Shown one piece after another: positions 45,211-56,614 of a DNA stretch of 64,000 nt. The DNA lies in NCBI GenBank assembly GCA_021397845.1, contig CM038043.1, forward strand, positions 33,782,501-33,846,500, written 5' to 3'. The first letter of the stretch is position 1. Each line of letters opens with the position of its first letter. The notes beneath the pieces were generated by a model, which saw nothing but the letters and a program-made list of their open reading frames with translations, was not told where the DNA came from and ran no database searches. The translations under genes were made by a program, and so were the position numbers. Source of the stretch: Areca catechu. Its lineage: Eukaryota; Streptophyta; Magnoliopsida; Arecales; Arecaceae.

Positions 45211-45829
45211 ATCTTCCCCTTTTTGATGATGACAAAACCTTGAGTATATATACAATTAAGTCCAAAAGCAAAATATAGCAATAATAAAAATTTTCAAAGA
45301 ATCCTTACATGCATGAGTATACCATAAAAATTTTACCTTTCATCTACTTTTTTGTGAAAACATTCTCATGAGTCAAAAAGATTTACTTTTCATTTACTTC
45401 TTTCTTTTTGTGAAAACATTCTCATGAGTCAAAAGATAAGAACCATAATAGCTTTACTCTATTCTATGAAAGAGTCATACTTTACCATATATACTTTACA
45501 AACATTACTATACTCCCCCTTTTTGTCAAGAATCAAAAAGTGCATTCAATATATTAAAGAAAATTATGTTCCATTACAATGAAGTACTTAGTTGCATAAA
45601 ATACATGCTCCCCCTCAATTTGTGCATTCAATATAAAAAAAACATTCTAACTTGAGGGTTTAAAAAGATAAATGCTAAGAGCTGGTATCAGACAGTAAAA
45701 TATGACAATGTAGATAAGTATAAAAATGTATTCAATTACAAAATTGCTTACATAGTAAGCACAAAACACTGATACATCAGATCATACAAAGCAAACTAAG
45801 TACAACATACATCAAGTAAATCTATGAGG
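45211..45829 (-). other. S1 3' non-coding region with three polypurine tracts
   Basis: On the minus strand AAAAAGGGGAAGAT abuts the LTR (45211-45224). Two further purine tracts, GACAAAAAGGGGGAG (45513-45527) and GAGGGGGAGC (45607-45616), lie 300 and 400 bp inside. Multiple tracts in this region are described for Sireviruses. No gene seen. Confidence 0.7.
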
Positions 45830-47600
45830 CTACTCCTCATCAGAAGGTATATCAAAAGAGATAGGAGCCGAGATCCTAGATGAGGATTTTGGAGTCTTAT
45901 GAGTGAGACTCCGAGTCCTCAGAGAGGGACCAGACCTAGGGGTAGTCCTACGAGATCTATAGGTCCGAGGAAAAGGCTCCACAGGTATCCTAACAGAAGC
46001 AGTAGCAGAAGGAGTAGATGGATCAGTATGCTGAGTAGACTGAGCTGGAGTGTGCCTGCTAACTAGCTCATAAGCAGTGGGATCATCAATATCTATCTCT
46101 GTATGCTCATCTCTATCATCCGGAATCCCTGTAATAGTCTCAAAAAGTGACTCAGTAAACTCAGTATCTACTGGCACATCTATAGCTGGAGGATCTGTAC
46201 TGGGAAGATCAGTAGAAGGAGGATCAGTAGAAGGGGGAATCTCTGGAATCGGATCTGCAGGTGGAACATCAGAGCTACCTGCTCCAGGATGATCTCCATC
46301 ACTGTCACTGTATCCACTGGAGTCATCATCATCATCATCATCAGAATGTGGAGGAGATACTGTCGGATCTACAGTCCCTGGTGGCAATGCTAATCTCAGT
46401 AGGCTGAGGATCTGTCAAAATCCTGCATCTACACTAGCTGAGAGAGCTCCAATACGCATATCTGTGTGGATCCGCAGACCATGTAGCTCCTGTCGTACAC
46501 CAGCAATCTCTGTTTGGATCTCTGAAATGTGATCAGTCACTCTCTGCTCAAAGTCCGATATCCTCGCCGTAGTCCTCCGTGGTGTAGCAGTGGCAGTAGG
46601 TGCTGGACCTGATGAGGGTGGTGGCGTGAATGGCTCAGGCTCCGCAGTCTCTGACTCTGGTGTTGGGCGAGGAGGTGTACAATGATCAGTAGGCTCTGAA
46701 GGCCCTGCCTCAGCTGCTCGGATCTCATCCTCCTCATCTGGCTCCTGGCCAGACTCACGTCGCACCCATCGATCACCAATCAGTCGAAATCCCATCCTAT
46801 GCAGGGATTTCTCTCCATATCTATCAGTATGCTGCAGCTGACTGAAAGGTATACCATCAAAAGAAACTCCATGCTCCCTGAATAGCTGTGTCAGCCCCAT
46901 GCCATATGGTTGAACTAGTCTCCTGTGAGATGCTGCCTCACCCATCTGCTGAAGCATGATCCTGGGAAGGTTGATGGGAGTCCGCTGTCTCAGGGACACC
47001 ATCAACACCAGCTCACGCTCAGTAATAAAGTCAAATCTCCCGCTCTTTGGAATCAAGATGCGGGCGATGATATGATGTAGCACTCTCATCTCCAGTGAAA
47101 GCTGGTTAGCAGCTACTGTGGAAATGCCGCTAACATCCTCACGCTCTAGAATACATCTGAAGGTATGCTCTCTGTCGCTGATAGAAGTGGCGGCTGTGCC
47201 ATGAAGTGGAATCCTCCAAACGCGACTGATGACCTCCGGTGTCACTGGAATCTCGATCCCACGTACAGTAGCTGACATCCAATGCCATCAGTGGCCATGG
47301 ATGCATAGAACTCCCTGATGAGGTCTGGGTAGAATCTCTCAGTCATCGTGCAGAAGTGAACCAGACCTGCATCTCTCAGCACATCTCCTATAAAAAAGTG
47401 ATGCTGATCCCAGAAAGGTATGTCCACACGTCTCCCGCTCGCAATGCTCTTCCGTACTAAGCTGGCTGGCACTGGTGCAGGTGGCTCTGGGGTCGGCTCA
47501 TGCTCATGTCTGACCTTTCTTCGTCACTCAGTGCTACTTTGGCCTTGTTCCATTCTCCTTTTTCTTACTGCCAAGTGCTTTCTTGGACCCATATGGATGG
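45830..47600 (-). pseudogene. S1 extra ORF after pol, 'putative plant transposon protein' type
   Basis: It has the same strand as pol and follows it. Three open parts: 47242-47472 (FWDQHHFFIGDVLRDAGLVHF, RFYPDLIREFYASM), 46415-47278 (IPVTPEVISRVWRIPLHG, LHHIIARILIPKSGRFDF, then an acidic and Pro-rich part and a short coiled coil) and 45830-46387 (a long Asp run, DPPSTD repeats and a basic Arg/Ser-rich end). A one-base shift near 47280 and an in-frame TGA at 46413-46415 separate them, and another stop lies near 47525. The N-terminal half resembles domains called 'putative plant transposon protein' in plant databases. It stands where SIRE1 has its env-like gene, but I see no signal peptide or membrane segment. 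Confidence 0.6.
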
Positions 47601-48297
47601 AAGAGGGGTAAATTAGGGAGAAGTAGGATAATGCAAGGCTAAGAGGGAAGGAACCAAGAAAAGAGAGGAGAAGAGAGGTTCACTGGTTGAGCAAAAGAAG
47701 AAATGGTGAAATGGTAAGATAGGGTTTGTGAAAATGGAGAAAATCGAGAGTAGATGGAGGAAATGCAAGAAACGGAGGAGGGAAATAAGTGATTTTAATT
47801 GAAAAAACCCGATATTTGAGGGTAGATAGAGGCAAAAGCTTTCGGTTGTCCAAAACCAAGAACACGGTCAAAAAAATGGTTTGGTTCTAAAGAAAACAAG
47901 AGGAGAGGAGAGGATTACCCAAAAAGATGAAGGAGAGGGTTGGAAATCCACTGTTTAGAGGTTTAGGGAAGTTGGAGGGGGACCACACGAAGGAGAAATG
48001 GAAAGAAATGGAGAAAAAGAGGCTTGCGGATGGGTTTTAATAAAGATGATTTCCGTTCAAGTGTCAACCTCTAAAAATTCTCAGGGGTCGACCTCAAGTG
48101 TCGACCTCTAAAAATCTCAGGGGTCGACCTCAAGTGTCGACCTCCGAAAACTTAAGTGTCGACCTCCAAAAATAGATTAGCCAAAATAAAATTCGGTAAA
48201 ATTTAAAAAAATTGATAAAATTTAGAAAAATAAGCTTTAAACATATTTAAGAATTTATAAATCATTTTTAAGGAATTTTGATGAGAATTGAAGAGTT
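47601..48297 (-). other. S1 spacer between pol and the extra ORF
   Basis: No supported gene. It is purine-rich on the plus strand (47590-48030). At 48060-48175 it holds five to six GTCGACCTC motifs like those in the LTRs (GGGTCGACCTCAAGTGTCGACC). Confidence 0.65.
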
Positions 48298-50322
48298 TCA
48301 AGGAAAAGGATCAATGACTCCCAGTTCTCTTCTGATCATACAAAATCTATCTTCATTCAATGGTTTTGTGAATATATCAGCCAATTGATAATCAGTACAA
48401 ATAAATTCTAACAACACATTAGAGTTTTGAACGTGATCTCTTATGAAGTGATGTCTTATTTCAATATGTTTGCTTCTTGAATGTTGTACAGGATTTTTTG
48501 TTAAATTGATTGCACTAGTATTATCACATCTTATGGGTGTCTTAGTTGGTTTGATGCCAAAGTCCTCGAGTTGCTGTTTGATCCATAGAATCTGAGCACA
48601 ACAGCTTCCAGCTGCTATATATTCGGCTTCCACCGTAGATAGAGCAACCGAATTCTGTTTCTTGCTGCTCCATGAAATCAAATTAACTCCTAGGATTTGA
48701 CAAGTTCCACTAGTACTTTTACGATCAAGTTTACACCCAGCAAAATCAGCATCAGAATATGCAATTAATTCATATGATGACTCTCTAGAGTACCAAAGAC
48801 CAATTTCAATTGACCCAGATAAGTATCTAAATATACGTTTTACAGCTAAGAGATGTGATTCTTTAGGAGCAGACTGAAAACATGCACATATACAAACATT
48901 AAACATTATATCTGGTCTACTGGCAGTTAGATATAGCAATGAACCAATCATGCCTCTATATAATTTTTGGTCTACTGATTTACCACATTCATCTTTGTCT
49001 AATTTACATGAAGAGCTCATAGGGGTACCTATTGGTTTGGCAGTTTCCATCCCAAACTTTTTCAATATTTCCCTTGTGTACTTGGCTTGGTTGATGGAGA
49101 TCCCCTCTTTAGTTTGCTTAATTTGGAGTCCGAGGAAGAAGTTAAGTTCTCCCATCATGCTCATCTCGAACTCACTCTGCATTAACTTTGCAAATTCTTG
49201 ACAAAGACATTCGTTAGTAGCACCAAAAATAATATCATCTACATAGATTTGTACTACTAAGATATCATCATTTTTCTTTTTCAAAAATAATGTATTATCT
49301 ACATTACCTCTAGAAAAATCATTCTTCATCAAAAATGAACTTAATCTATCATACCAAGCTTTAGGAGCTTGCTTTAAACCATACAATGCTTTATGCAATT
49401 TAAAAACATGGTTAGGAAATTCATGATTTTCAAAACCAGGAGGTTGTTCAACATAAACTTCCTCTTCAATAAATCCATTTAAAAAAGCACTCTTAACATC
49501 CATTTGAAATAACTTGAAATCCATAAAACAAGCAAAAGCAAGTAAAAGTCTAATTGCTTCTAGCCTAGCAACAGGAGCAAAGGTTTCATCAAAGTCGATC
49601 CCTTCTTCCTGGTTGTAGCCTTTAGCAACAAGTCTAGCTTTGTTTCTAGTTACAATACCATGTTCATCAAGTTTATTTCTAAAAACCCATTTTGTGCCAA
49701 TTACAGAAACATTAAGGGGTCTTTCAGTTAAAGTCCAAACATTATTTCTTTTAAATTGATTTAGTTCATCTTGCATAGCATTAATCCAGTTACAATCTTT
49801 TTCAGCTTCTTCAATTGACTTAGGCTCTATCTGAGATACAAAAGCTAAATAATCACAAACATTTTTAATAGAAGAGCGTGTACTTACTCCCTTTGACGGA
49901 TCACCAATAATTAGCTCTTTGGGGTGTCCGTGTGCATACCTCCACTCTTTAGGTAAAGGTTTTGGTGAAGTTGCATTGATTTCTTGAGTTTGATCTTCAT
50001 TTTCTTGATCATCATCTCCTTTGGGCTCATCTTCATTGATTGTCAATTGTTCAAGCTTCTTTGTACCTGTTTCATCATCAATAGAATCTTCTTTTCTAGA
50101 AGATATTTCGTTAGATTCATCAAACACTACATGAATTGATTCTTCAACCAGAAGAGTTCTTCTATTGAAGACCCTGTATGCCTTGCTAGAAGTAGAGTAT
50201 CCTAAGAAGATACCCTCATCTGACTTGGCATCAAATTTACTGATATTGTCTTTGCCATTATTTAATATGAAACAGCAGCAACCAAATACACGAAAATACT
50301 TAAGATTCGGTTTTCGATTTTT
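48298..50322 (-). CDS. S1 pol: reverse transcriptase and RNase H
   Basis: Open from the codon after a TGA at 50323-50325 to the stop at 48298; first Met at 50127 (609 residues from there). [22 protein letters not shown] (about 147-166), [11 protein letters not shown] (208-218), [15 protein letters not shown] (248-262), YVDD (295-298). RNase [11 protein letters not shown] with Asp 459, STVEAEY with Glu 500, and DIFTKPL near the end. All main motifs are kept. It copies the RNA into DNA in virus-like particles. In an intact copy it would be part of one polyprotein with the protease and integrase, which lie upstream in the same frame. Confidence 0.9.
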   Translation of the reverse strand, partial: KNRKPNLKYFRVFGCCCFILNNGKDNISKFDAKSDEGIFLGYSTSSKAYRVFNRRTLLVEESIHVVFDESNEISSRKEDSIDDETGTKKLEQLTINEDEPKGDDDQENEDQTQEINATSPKPLPKEWRYAHGHPKELIIGDPSKGVSTRSSIKNVCDYLAFVSQIEPKSIEEAEKDCNWINAMQDELNQFKRNNVWTLTERPLNVSVIGTKWVFRNKLDEHGIVTRNKARLVAKGYNQEEGIDFDETFAPVARLEAIRLLLAFACFMDFKLFQMDVKSAFLNGFIEEEVYVEQPPGFENHEFPNHVFKLHKALYGLKQAPKAWYDRLSSFLMKNDFSRGNVDNTLFLKKKNDDILVVQIYVDDIIFGATNECLCQEFAKLMQSEFEMSMMGELNFFLGLQIKQTKEGISINQAKYTREILKKFGMETAKPIGTPMSSSCKLDKDECGKSVDQKLYRGMIGSLLYLTASRPDIMFNVCICACFQSAPKESHLLAVKRIFRYLSGSIEIGLWYSRESSYELIAYSDADFAGCKLDRKSTSGTCQILGVNLISWSSKKQNSVALSTVEAEYIAAGSCCAQILWIKQQLEDFGIKPTKTPIRCDNTSAINLTKNPVQHSRSKHIEIRHHFIRDHVQNSNVLLEFICTDYQLADIFTKPLNEDRFCMIRRELGVIDPFP

Positions 50323-51420
50323 TCAAAGCTCATATGGTGTTTTCTTCAAAATAGGTCGAATTAAAACACGATTTAAAATGTAACAGGAAGTATTAATGGC
50401 TTCTGCCCAAAAATATCTAGGTAAATCGTTTTCGCAAAGCATTGTGCGTTCCATTTCTTCAAGTGTCCTGTTCTTTCTTTCTACCACCCCATTTTGTTGA
50501 GGTGTCCTAGGTGCAGAAAAATTATGACTAATGCCATTTTCATTACAAAAAGCTTCAAAATCATGATTGTCAAATTCAGTTCTATGATCACTACGCAAAG
50601 AAACAATAGTGAGATCTTTTTCGTTTGAAACCCTTTTATGAAATTTAATAAAAGCTGAAAATGTTTCATCTTTATGAGCTAAAAACATTATCCAAGTAAA
50701 TCGTGAGTAATCATCTACAATTACTAGCCCATATTTTTTACCTCCCAAACTAGTTATTCTGGTTGGTCCAAAGAGGTCCATATGCAATAATTCAAGGGGT
50801 CTAGTAGTAGATACTACTCCTTTAGGTTTGAAAGTAGATTTAGTTTGTTTTCCGAATTGACATGCAGCACAAATCTTATCTTTTTCAAATGTGAGTTTTG
50901 GCAATTCTTTTACAAGATTCTTTTTGCTTAATTTTGAAATCAACTGCATACTAGCATGCCCTAGCCTACGATGCCAAAGCCAACTAGTTTCACTAGCCTT
51001 GGCTTCCCTAGCCACTAGGCATTGACCACTTTCCATGGCTAGATCATCAAGATCAACCATGTAAATGTTTCCATGCCTATGACCAGTGAACTTGATGCCA
51101 TCAACATCAAGACTAGATACCATACACAAAGATGATTCAAAAGTAACTTTAAAACCCTTGTCACAAAACTGACTAATGCTAAAAAGATTATTCTTCAAGC
51201 CATCAATAAATAATACATTATCTACATAAGCATTAGGGGTGATATGGATTTTACCAATTCCGATGATTTTGCCTTTTCCATTATCACCAAAGGTAACGTT
51301 TCCACCATCAATAGCTGCTAGTGATGAGAATTGCTTCACATCCCCAGTCATGTGCCTTGAGCAACCACTATCCAGATACCACATTCTTCTTTTATTTTTG
51401 GTTGCAAGGCACACCTGCAA
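50323..51420 (-). pseudogene. S1 pol: protease and integrase
   Basis: 365 codons ending in an in-frame TGA where Trp is usual (YEL-stop-KNRKP). Protease site WYLDSGCSRHM (Asp 17). Integrase zinc domain: H150, H155, C184, C187. Core: HMDLFGP (Asp 215), LRSDHRTEF (Asp 278), NGVVERKNR (Glu 314); the catalytic triad is complete. The upstream end is out of frame with the gag tail: a frameshift lies near 51425. The first Met at 51420 is only formal, since the protein comes from a polyprotein. Confidence 0.9.
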
Positions 51421-51427
51421 AAATTAA

Positions 51428-51838
51428 TCAAGTTGAAACTTTAGGTACCCAAGTCATCTTGGGTCCTTTAGGGTTAGTTAAATTGGTTCCTTTTGGAACC
51501 CAAATCTTTCCAAAGGTATTTAATTTTTTTCTATTACAAATATATGATTTATGTCCTAACTTACCACATGCATAGCAGGTAATATTAGAAGATGCAGGTA
51601 TGAAAAAGTTTTTGTAAAGTTTTTGTTGATTCTGTGGCTTAAATTCAAGTCCAGCTTTGTTAAACACTGCATGTTGACTATTTAAAAGCATACTTAATTT
51701 TTCTGAACTAAAAGTAAATTTTTCTACAAAAGGTTTTACTTTTTCTAACTCTTCTTTGTAATTCTGGTTTTGAAGCAATAGTTCTTTGTTTTGTTTTTCA
51801 ATTTTTTTATTAGTTTTAAGAATTCTATTATTTTTCAA
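51428..51838 (-). pseudogene. S1 gag C-terminal part with second zinc knuckle
   Basis: It continues the coiled coil of gag in another frame and has a second CCHC knuckle CYACGKLGHKSYIC (residues 88-101), then KIWVPKGT and WVPK, the usual link from Gag to protease in SIRE-type elements. It overlaps the gag stop by a few bases. A one-base loss in an A-run near 51850 explains the frame change. Confidence 0.8.
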
Positions 51839-53151
51839 AGAATCATTTTCTTTAAAAGATTATCCTTATCATTTTTCAAGGTCTTTACATGTTCAGTTAA
51901 TTTCTTGTTTTCTTGAATTAAATCTTCAATTTCAGTTGAAAACTTTTCTGAATTTTTGGTAAGCTCAAGATTTAGCTTTCTTAATTTCTTATTTTTCAGT
52001 TTTAATTTTTCATATTCCATAACTAAATCATCAAAAGCATCATGTAATTCATTGAAAGTAAATTCAATTTCAGGTTCAGAATTTACCTCATTATCTTCAT
52101 TGGCCATGAAACATAGGTTGGCGACTACCTGCTGCTCTTCATCACTGCTGGAGTCCTCACTCTCACTCCAAGTAGCCATCATGGCTTTCTTTCTCAACAT
52201 CCTTCGACTCTTTTTAAGCAAAGGGCAATCCGTTTTATAATGTCCAGGCTTCTTGCACTCGAAGCAGATGGGTGGATCCCTTTCTTTTTCTTTCTCTTTA
52301 TCTTTATTGTGATCACCTTTTTGTGGCCTTTTCTTGTAGAAGCCCTTCTTCTTTCTCATGAATCTTTTGAATTTTCTTGTAATGACTGCTGTCTCATCAT
52401 CATCAGCTTCTTCTTCTGATTCATCACTTGACTCTTCCTTTGTAGTGGACTTGAAGGCTATGGCTTTCTTTTTCTTGTCATTGTCCACTATCTTCTGCTT
52501 TAGTGAAAGCTCGTAAGTCATCAGTGATCCAAGAAGCTGCTCAAGAGGTAGAGTATTGACATCCTTGGCTTCTTCTATGGCTGTTACTTTCACATCCCAT
52601 GAAGCCGGAAGAGACCTGAGAAGTTTGTTAACCAGTTCACCATTAGATATAATTTTTCCCAAACTCCTCATACCATTTACTATATTTGTAAATCTAGTAT
52701 ACATTTCACTGATACTTTCAGTTGGTTCCATCCTGAACATCTCATACGTATGAATGAGCATGTTCACCTTTGTGGTCTTTACTTGGTGTGTACCCTCATG
52801 GATAACCTCAAGTGTATCCCAAATTTCTTTGACGGAAATACAATTTGATATTCTGTTAAATTCACTTGGATCAAGTGCACAGAATAGCAAATTCATCACC
52901 TTAGCATTTAACTCAGCTTGTTTGATGTCATTGTCATCCCATTCTTCTTCAGATTTCGGGGTGATAATGCCATTAACCAAGTGAGTGGGCTGATGAGGCC
53001 CTTTAGTAATTACTCTCCATATATGATAATCTACAGCTTGTAAATAAATACGCATACGAGTTTTCCAGTATGTGTAGTTTGTGCCATTAAAGAAAGGAGG
53101 GCGATTTGATGCTTGTCCTTCAACTACACCCATTCCAATTGGGGCAGCCAT
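51835..53151 (-). CDS. S1 gag (438 residues)
   Basis: The capsid-like protein that packages element RNA. The N-terminal part (NGTNYTYWKTRMRIYLQ, residues 22-38) and the central part (KEIWDTLEVIHEGT, YTRFTNIVNGM, LLRSLPASWD) are the Gag pattern of plant copia. Then an acidic stretch (240-254), a basic stretch (259-290), the CCHC knuckle CFECKKPGHYKTDC (C296, C299, H304, C309), an acidic Ser/Glu part and a long coiled coil (370-438). The start MAAPIG lies about 44 bp after the primer site. The end is premature: the coiled coil goes on in the next frame. Confidence 0.9.
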   Translation of the reverse strand: MAAPIGMGVVEGQASNRPPFFNGTNYTYWKTRMRIYLQAVDYHIWRVITKGPHQPTHLVNGIITPKSEEEWDDNDIKQAELNAKVMNLLFCALDPSEFNRISNCISVKEIWDTLEVIHEGTHQVKTTKVNMLIHTYEMFRMEPTESISEMYTRFTNIVNGMRSLGKIISNGELVNKLLRSLPASWDVKVTAIEEAKDVNTLPLEQLLGSLMTYELSLKQKIVDNDKKKKAIAFKSTTKEESSDESEEEADDDETAVITRKFKRFMRKKKGFYKKRPQKGDHNKDKEKEKERDPPICFECKKPGHYKTDCPLLKKSRRMLRKKAMMATWSESEDSSSDEEQQVVANLCFMANEDNEVNSEPEIEFTFNELHDAFDDLVMEYEKLKLKNKKLRKLNLELTKNSEKFSTEIEDLIQENKKLTEHVKTLKNDKDNLLKKMIL

Positions 53152-53194
53152 GATCTTTCACTCAAGATCGTTGGACCTACAAGAGAGTACCGGT

Positions 53195-53206
53195 GCTCTG
53201 ATACCA
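53195..53206 (-). other. S1 primer-binding site (initiator Met tRNA)
   Basis: The minus strand reads TGGTATCAGAGC two bases inside the 5' LTR. Standard plant copia site. Confidence 0.95.
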
Positions 53207-53208
53207 CT

Positions 53209-54686
53209 TGTTGCCCAGATATGGTGCCCAAGAGGGGGGGTGAATTGGGTATTTTAAAAATTAAAGCAATATATGTGCTATCAAGTTCAAAGGTGAAGAG
53301 GGATAGTGCTCAAGTAATTGTGCAACGGAAGCAATGAAATATAACAACAATTAAAGAGCAAAAGAAGATAGAGAGTAAAGCAAAACAAACACATAAGAAG
53401 TATAGTGGTTCGGTGCACCTAGCACCTACATCCACTCCCCAAGCTCCACTTGGGAATTTCCACTATAATCTCTTCTAGATTACAGCCGACTTGTTTTACC
53501 AGGCTCACAAGTCAAAACCTTACACACTTGTTTTGGCTTCGGGCTTACAAGCAACCCTAGTTGGTTTTATCAATTGGCTCACCAACAAACCTCACTCACT
53601 TGTTTTGGCTTCGGGCTTACAAGCAACCCTAGTTGGTTTTATCAATTGGCTCACCAACAAACCTCACACTAGTTTCAAATTCACTTGAAACTAGTCTAAG
53701 ACAAAAAAAATATGAATATAATGAATAAATCAAGACAAACTCCTTTTGAGCAAAAGTAATTCGATGTAGCTCTTGATGGAGACTCTTCAAGCCTTTCTCT
53801 TGGAATCTTTGGACCTTACTAAATGCCAAACACTTAAAAGTTGGATTCCTCAAAGATGGTAAGCTTTTGGCTAAGGAATCTCTTGGTTTTCTCACTCTTT
53901 TTGGCTTGGAATTGATTGAAGGCTTTGTACTTTCACTCTATTCTTTTTCACTTTGTCTCCTTGCCTTTTTTGAAGTTAGGTGGAGGTTAAATACCTCATT
54001 CAAGCTGAAACAACTCCACAAGACCATTAGAATAAAAAATATGGCCATTTATGGCCGTTAGAAATCAAATCAAAAGTTCAGAAAAACTAGCCGTTATGTC
54101 ATGAGTCGACCTCATGAGTCGACCTCTGGATCAAGTGTCGACCTCATGAGTCGACCTCCGGTTTATCTTTGGCAAAAATCCAGAAAACCATAGTTCTGCC
54201 CAGTTTGAAATCTCAGGCAATGAGTCGACCTCTGGTGTCGACCTCTGGACAGGTGTTGACCTCTGGTGGTCGACCTCTGGAGCGTGCCACTGAAATTTTG
54301 CCATGCCAGCCTTGTTGAACTTTTCTTTTCTTCATGAGTCGACCTCTGGTGGTCGACCTTTGGCAAGGTGTCGACCTCTGGTGGTCGACCTCTGGTCTGA
54401 ATTTTTCTGAAACTCTTGGAGAGGTGCGTGCCATGCTTGAGTTTCTCTAAGCCTTTGTTTCTTTTGTGAATTTCTTCTTAATAAGAAGGTCCAATATGAG
54501 AAATTTGATTTTGTTCAAGGTAGAAGAGCTCTTTTCCAAAATCAGGTAAGCTTGGTTTCATCATTGTACTCTTAGTACTCTTTTTGAATAACCTAAGTCC
54601 TGAATCTTTATCTTGAAATGAAATATTAGTCCAAACATATACTCAACCTTTTGTTAATCATCAAAACTAAGGAGCCAAAGCCAACA
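53209..54686 (-). repeat. S1 5' LTR
   Basis: 1,478 bp, nearly identical to 43747-45210. It has intact TGTTG...CAACA ends on the plus strand. It contains the doubled unit (about 53525-53670) and the GTCGAC array (54100-54400), which holds one more CATGAGTCGACCT copy than the 3' LTR. Confidence 0.95.
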
Positions 54687-54691
54687 ACTAT

Positions 54692-55234
54692 AAAGCTCTT
54701 AGAATTAAGGAATTCGATGAACACAAGTGAAAGATGGGTATTAGATAGTGTTTTAATTGGCTTTAGTCCAAGTGAGAGTTTATTAGGAACATGTTCTAAA
54801 TCCAATCATTTAATTATAGATAAATTTTGTATTTGTATATGAATTAAATCAATAAAAATTATTTTGGCAGTTCATCATAATTTTACATCTTCTTTTTTGA
54901 ACTCTTTTTGTTATGATGAGTCCTTAGAACTATTTATCTTTTGATAAAGGAGGATTTATCGAATAGTTCTTAAATTATATTCATGACCAAATGATTTGTT
55001 ATTAATAGGATAATGACATTAATCATGTATAGGTCATTGTATATCATATAGGTTGGTTATCCTCTTAACTAAGAAGTGTGGAGATACTAGTATGGCATGC
55101 AAGCGAAATGTAGGGTACACTTTCACTGAATGTGACTCAACTATGAAGTGCTCTGCTGTCAAGAGTAGCTCATGATGGATATGGGTATATCTGTCCCTCT
55201 GACCTAAGTCACCAGGGTGACTTGCAAGCAACTC
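54692..55234 (+). other. C1 pol end and first part of its 3' LTR
   Basis: 54692-54770 continues the C1 RNase H tail (KALRIKEFDEHK after the S1 site). AAGTGAGAG near 54770 is the polypurine tract and the LTR starts near 54780 with TATTAGGAACATG. The LTR is cut at 55234 by K1 and continues at 60638. Confidence 0.7.
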
Positions 55235-56614
55235 TGATGCGGCATGCATATGATTAATGTTTTGAATATGGTGTTTGTAGAGCAATGAAACCTAATTATA
55301 CTTAGCATTGTACTCATCTTAATAAGATTTAAGGATTATATGAAAGGGACTATTACATGATTAGACACAACTCTAAAACTAAGAAGGAAGAAGATCTAGA
55401 CAATAGGGGCTAATGATTGAGGACTTACCTTGATGAGTTTTCCAACCTTCCTATGATTCAAAACTTGAAACTACTGATGCTCTGGACTGGAGAACTTGGA
55501 TAACAGTGATCAGAACCCTGGACTTGGGCTTCAGCTTGTTGGTTCATTGTCAAGGGGAACCCTATTCACAACTCAAGGACTTCGAAGGACCCTGCAATGA
55601 AGATCAAAGTTAAGGTTGAAGGATGCAAACATAAAGAAGGGATGGGAGAACTTGTGAATAAAGAAAAGATAGTTGAGAAGATCTGGCCGACTCCGATGCC
55701 TTTGCCTTGAGCTTGGATGATGAATTGCTAGGGAAGAGAGTGGCTTTGGGTGTGGAAGAAGAAGATAGGAAAAATTTTACACATAAAACTCAAGACAACT
55801 TCACTTCAAACTTCATTCATTTCCAAAATCAATCTCTTTTACAATGGGCATCCAAGGCTTTTAATAGCCTCACAAAGCTAGCTTTTGAAATTTAAAAACT
55901 CCCCAAATCGAGGAGGATTACAAGGGGGGTTGGAGGATTTGGTGGAGAGTTTGGAGGGATGTGGGGGGGGTTGGAGGATTTGGTGGAGGACTTGGAGGGA
56001 TGTGGCCAACCTCCTTGAATTTGAATCTCCCTTGTTGGCGCCCAAAGGGTGATGAGGTGGCTGGTGAAGTGGCACCTCTAGCTGATGACGTGGCATGGTG
56101 AGGTGGTCTTCTAATTTCAAGATGACATGTGGTGCCAAGTGGTCCTAGTTGATGGTCCTTTTCTCTTGCTTGGTAGTGTGTCTTGTCTTCTTCATGGGGT
56201 TAAATTTTGGGGTCCAGAATTTGAGTCTTGTTGCTGGCTTTCATGGGGTCAAATTTTGGGATCCAGAATTTGAGTCTTGTTGCTGGGTTTCATGGCTTTA
56301 AGACTTGAATAGACTTAACTCAACTGAATTAGACTTAACTCAACTGAATTAAACTCAACTGACCTAGACTTTAAAACTTGAAATGGACTTACAGGAAATG
56401 AAATTTTAAAAGTAATTACATGACTCAATAAACACTCTTGATTTGAAACTCAAAATTAATTACAGGACTCTTAAAAAGGAAATCACTCCTGAAAAGGAAA
56501 TAAAATATTTTTTGATCTAAAGGATACAAGGTAACCTAATTATCTTCGATCCAAATCAGGATAAGGCTAACCTTGTTGGAGTGAAGTTTTTTTCAGTTTC
56601 CGGTGTCCACACCA
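55235..56614 (-). repeat. K1 3' LTR
   Basis: 1,380 bp with TGATGCGGCA...TGTCCACACCA ends on the plus strand. It contains a G-rich double repeat (55915-56005). The 62-codon and 86-codon frames inside are copied in the other LTR and have no known domain. Confidence 0.95.
55915..56005 (+). repeat. G-rich double repeat in the K1 LTR
   Basis: Two units containing GGGGGGTTGGAGGATTTGG then GGAGGGATGTG. At least four G-runs lie close together on the plus strand, so it could fold as a G-quadruplex. Also at 59934-60024 in the other LTR. Confidence 0.7.

Larger units (their letters stand above)
43747..54686 (-). mobile_element. S1: Sirevirus-like copia retrotransposon, near complete
   Basis: 10.9 kb with a perfect ACTAT duplication (43742-43746, 54687-54691) in C1. 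LTRs 43747-45210 and 53209-54686 are nearly identical apart from small indels, so it is young. Order in its sense: 5' LTR, Met-tRNA primer site, gag with two zinc knuckles, protease, integrase, RT, RNase H, an extra ORF, several polypurine tracts, 3' LTR. The large Gag with coiled coil, the DSGCSRHM protease and the extra ORF fit the Sirevirus (SIRE/Maximus) group. The frame is broken by few mutations. Confidence 0.9.

Noticed and set aside
46415..47278. Calling the extra S1 ORF an envelope gene
   Set aside because: The position fits, but there is no signal peptide, no membrane segment and the sequence resembles another plant element domain.
55707..56138. Two frames (62 and 86 codons) found twice, at 55707-56138 and 59725-60156
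   Set aside because: The duplication is simply that of the K1 LTRs; no domain, and they lie in a U3-like region.
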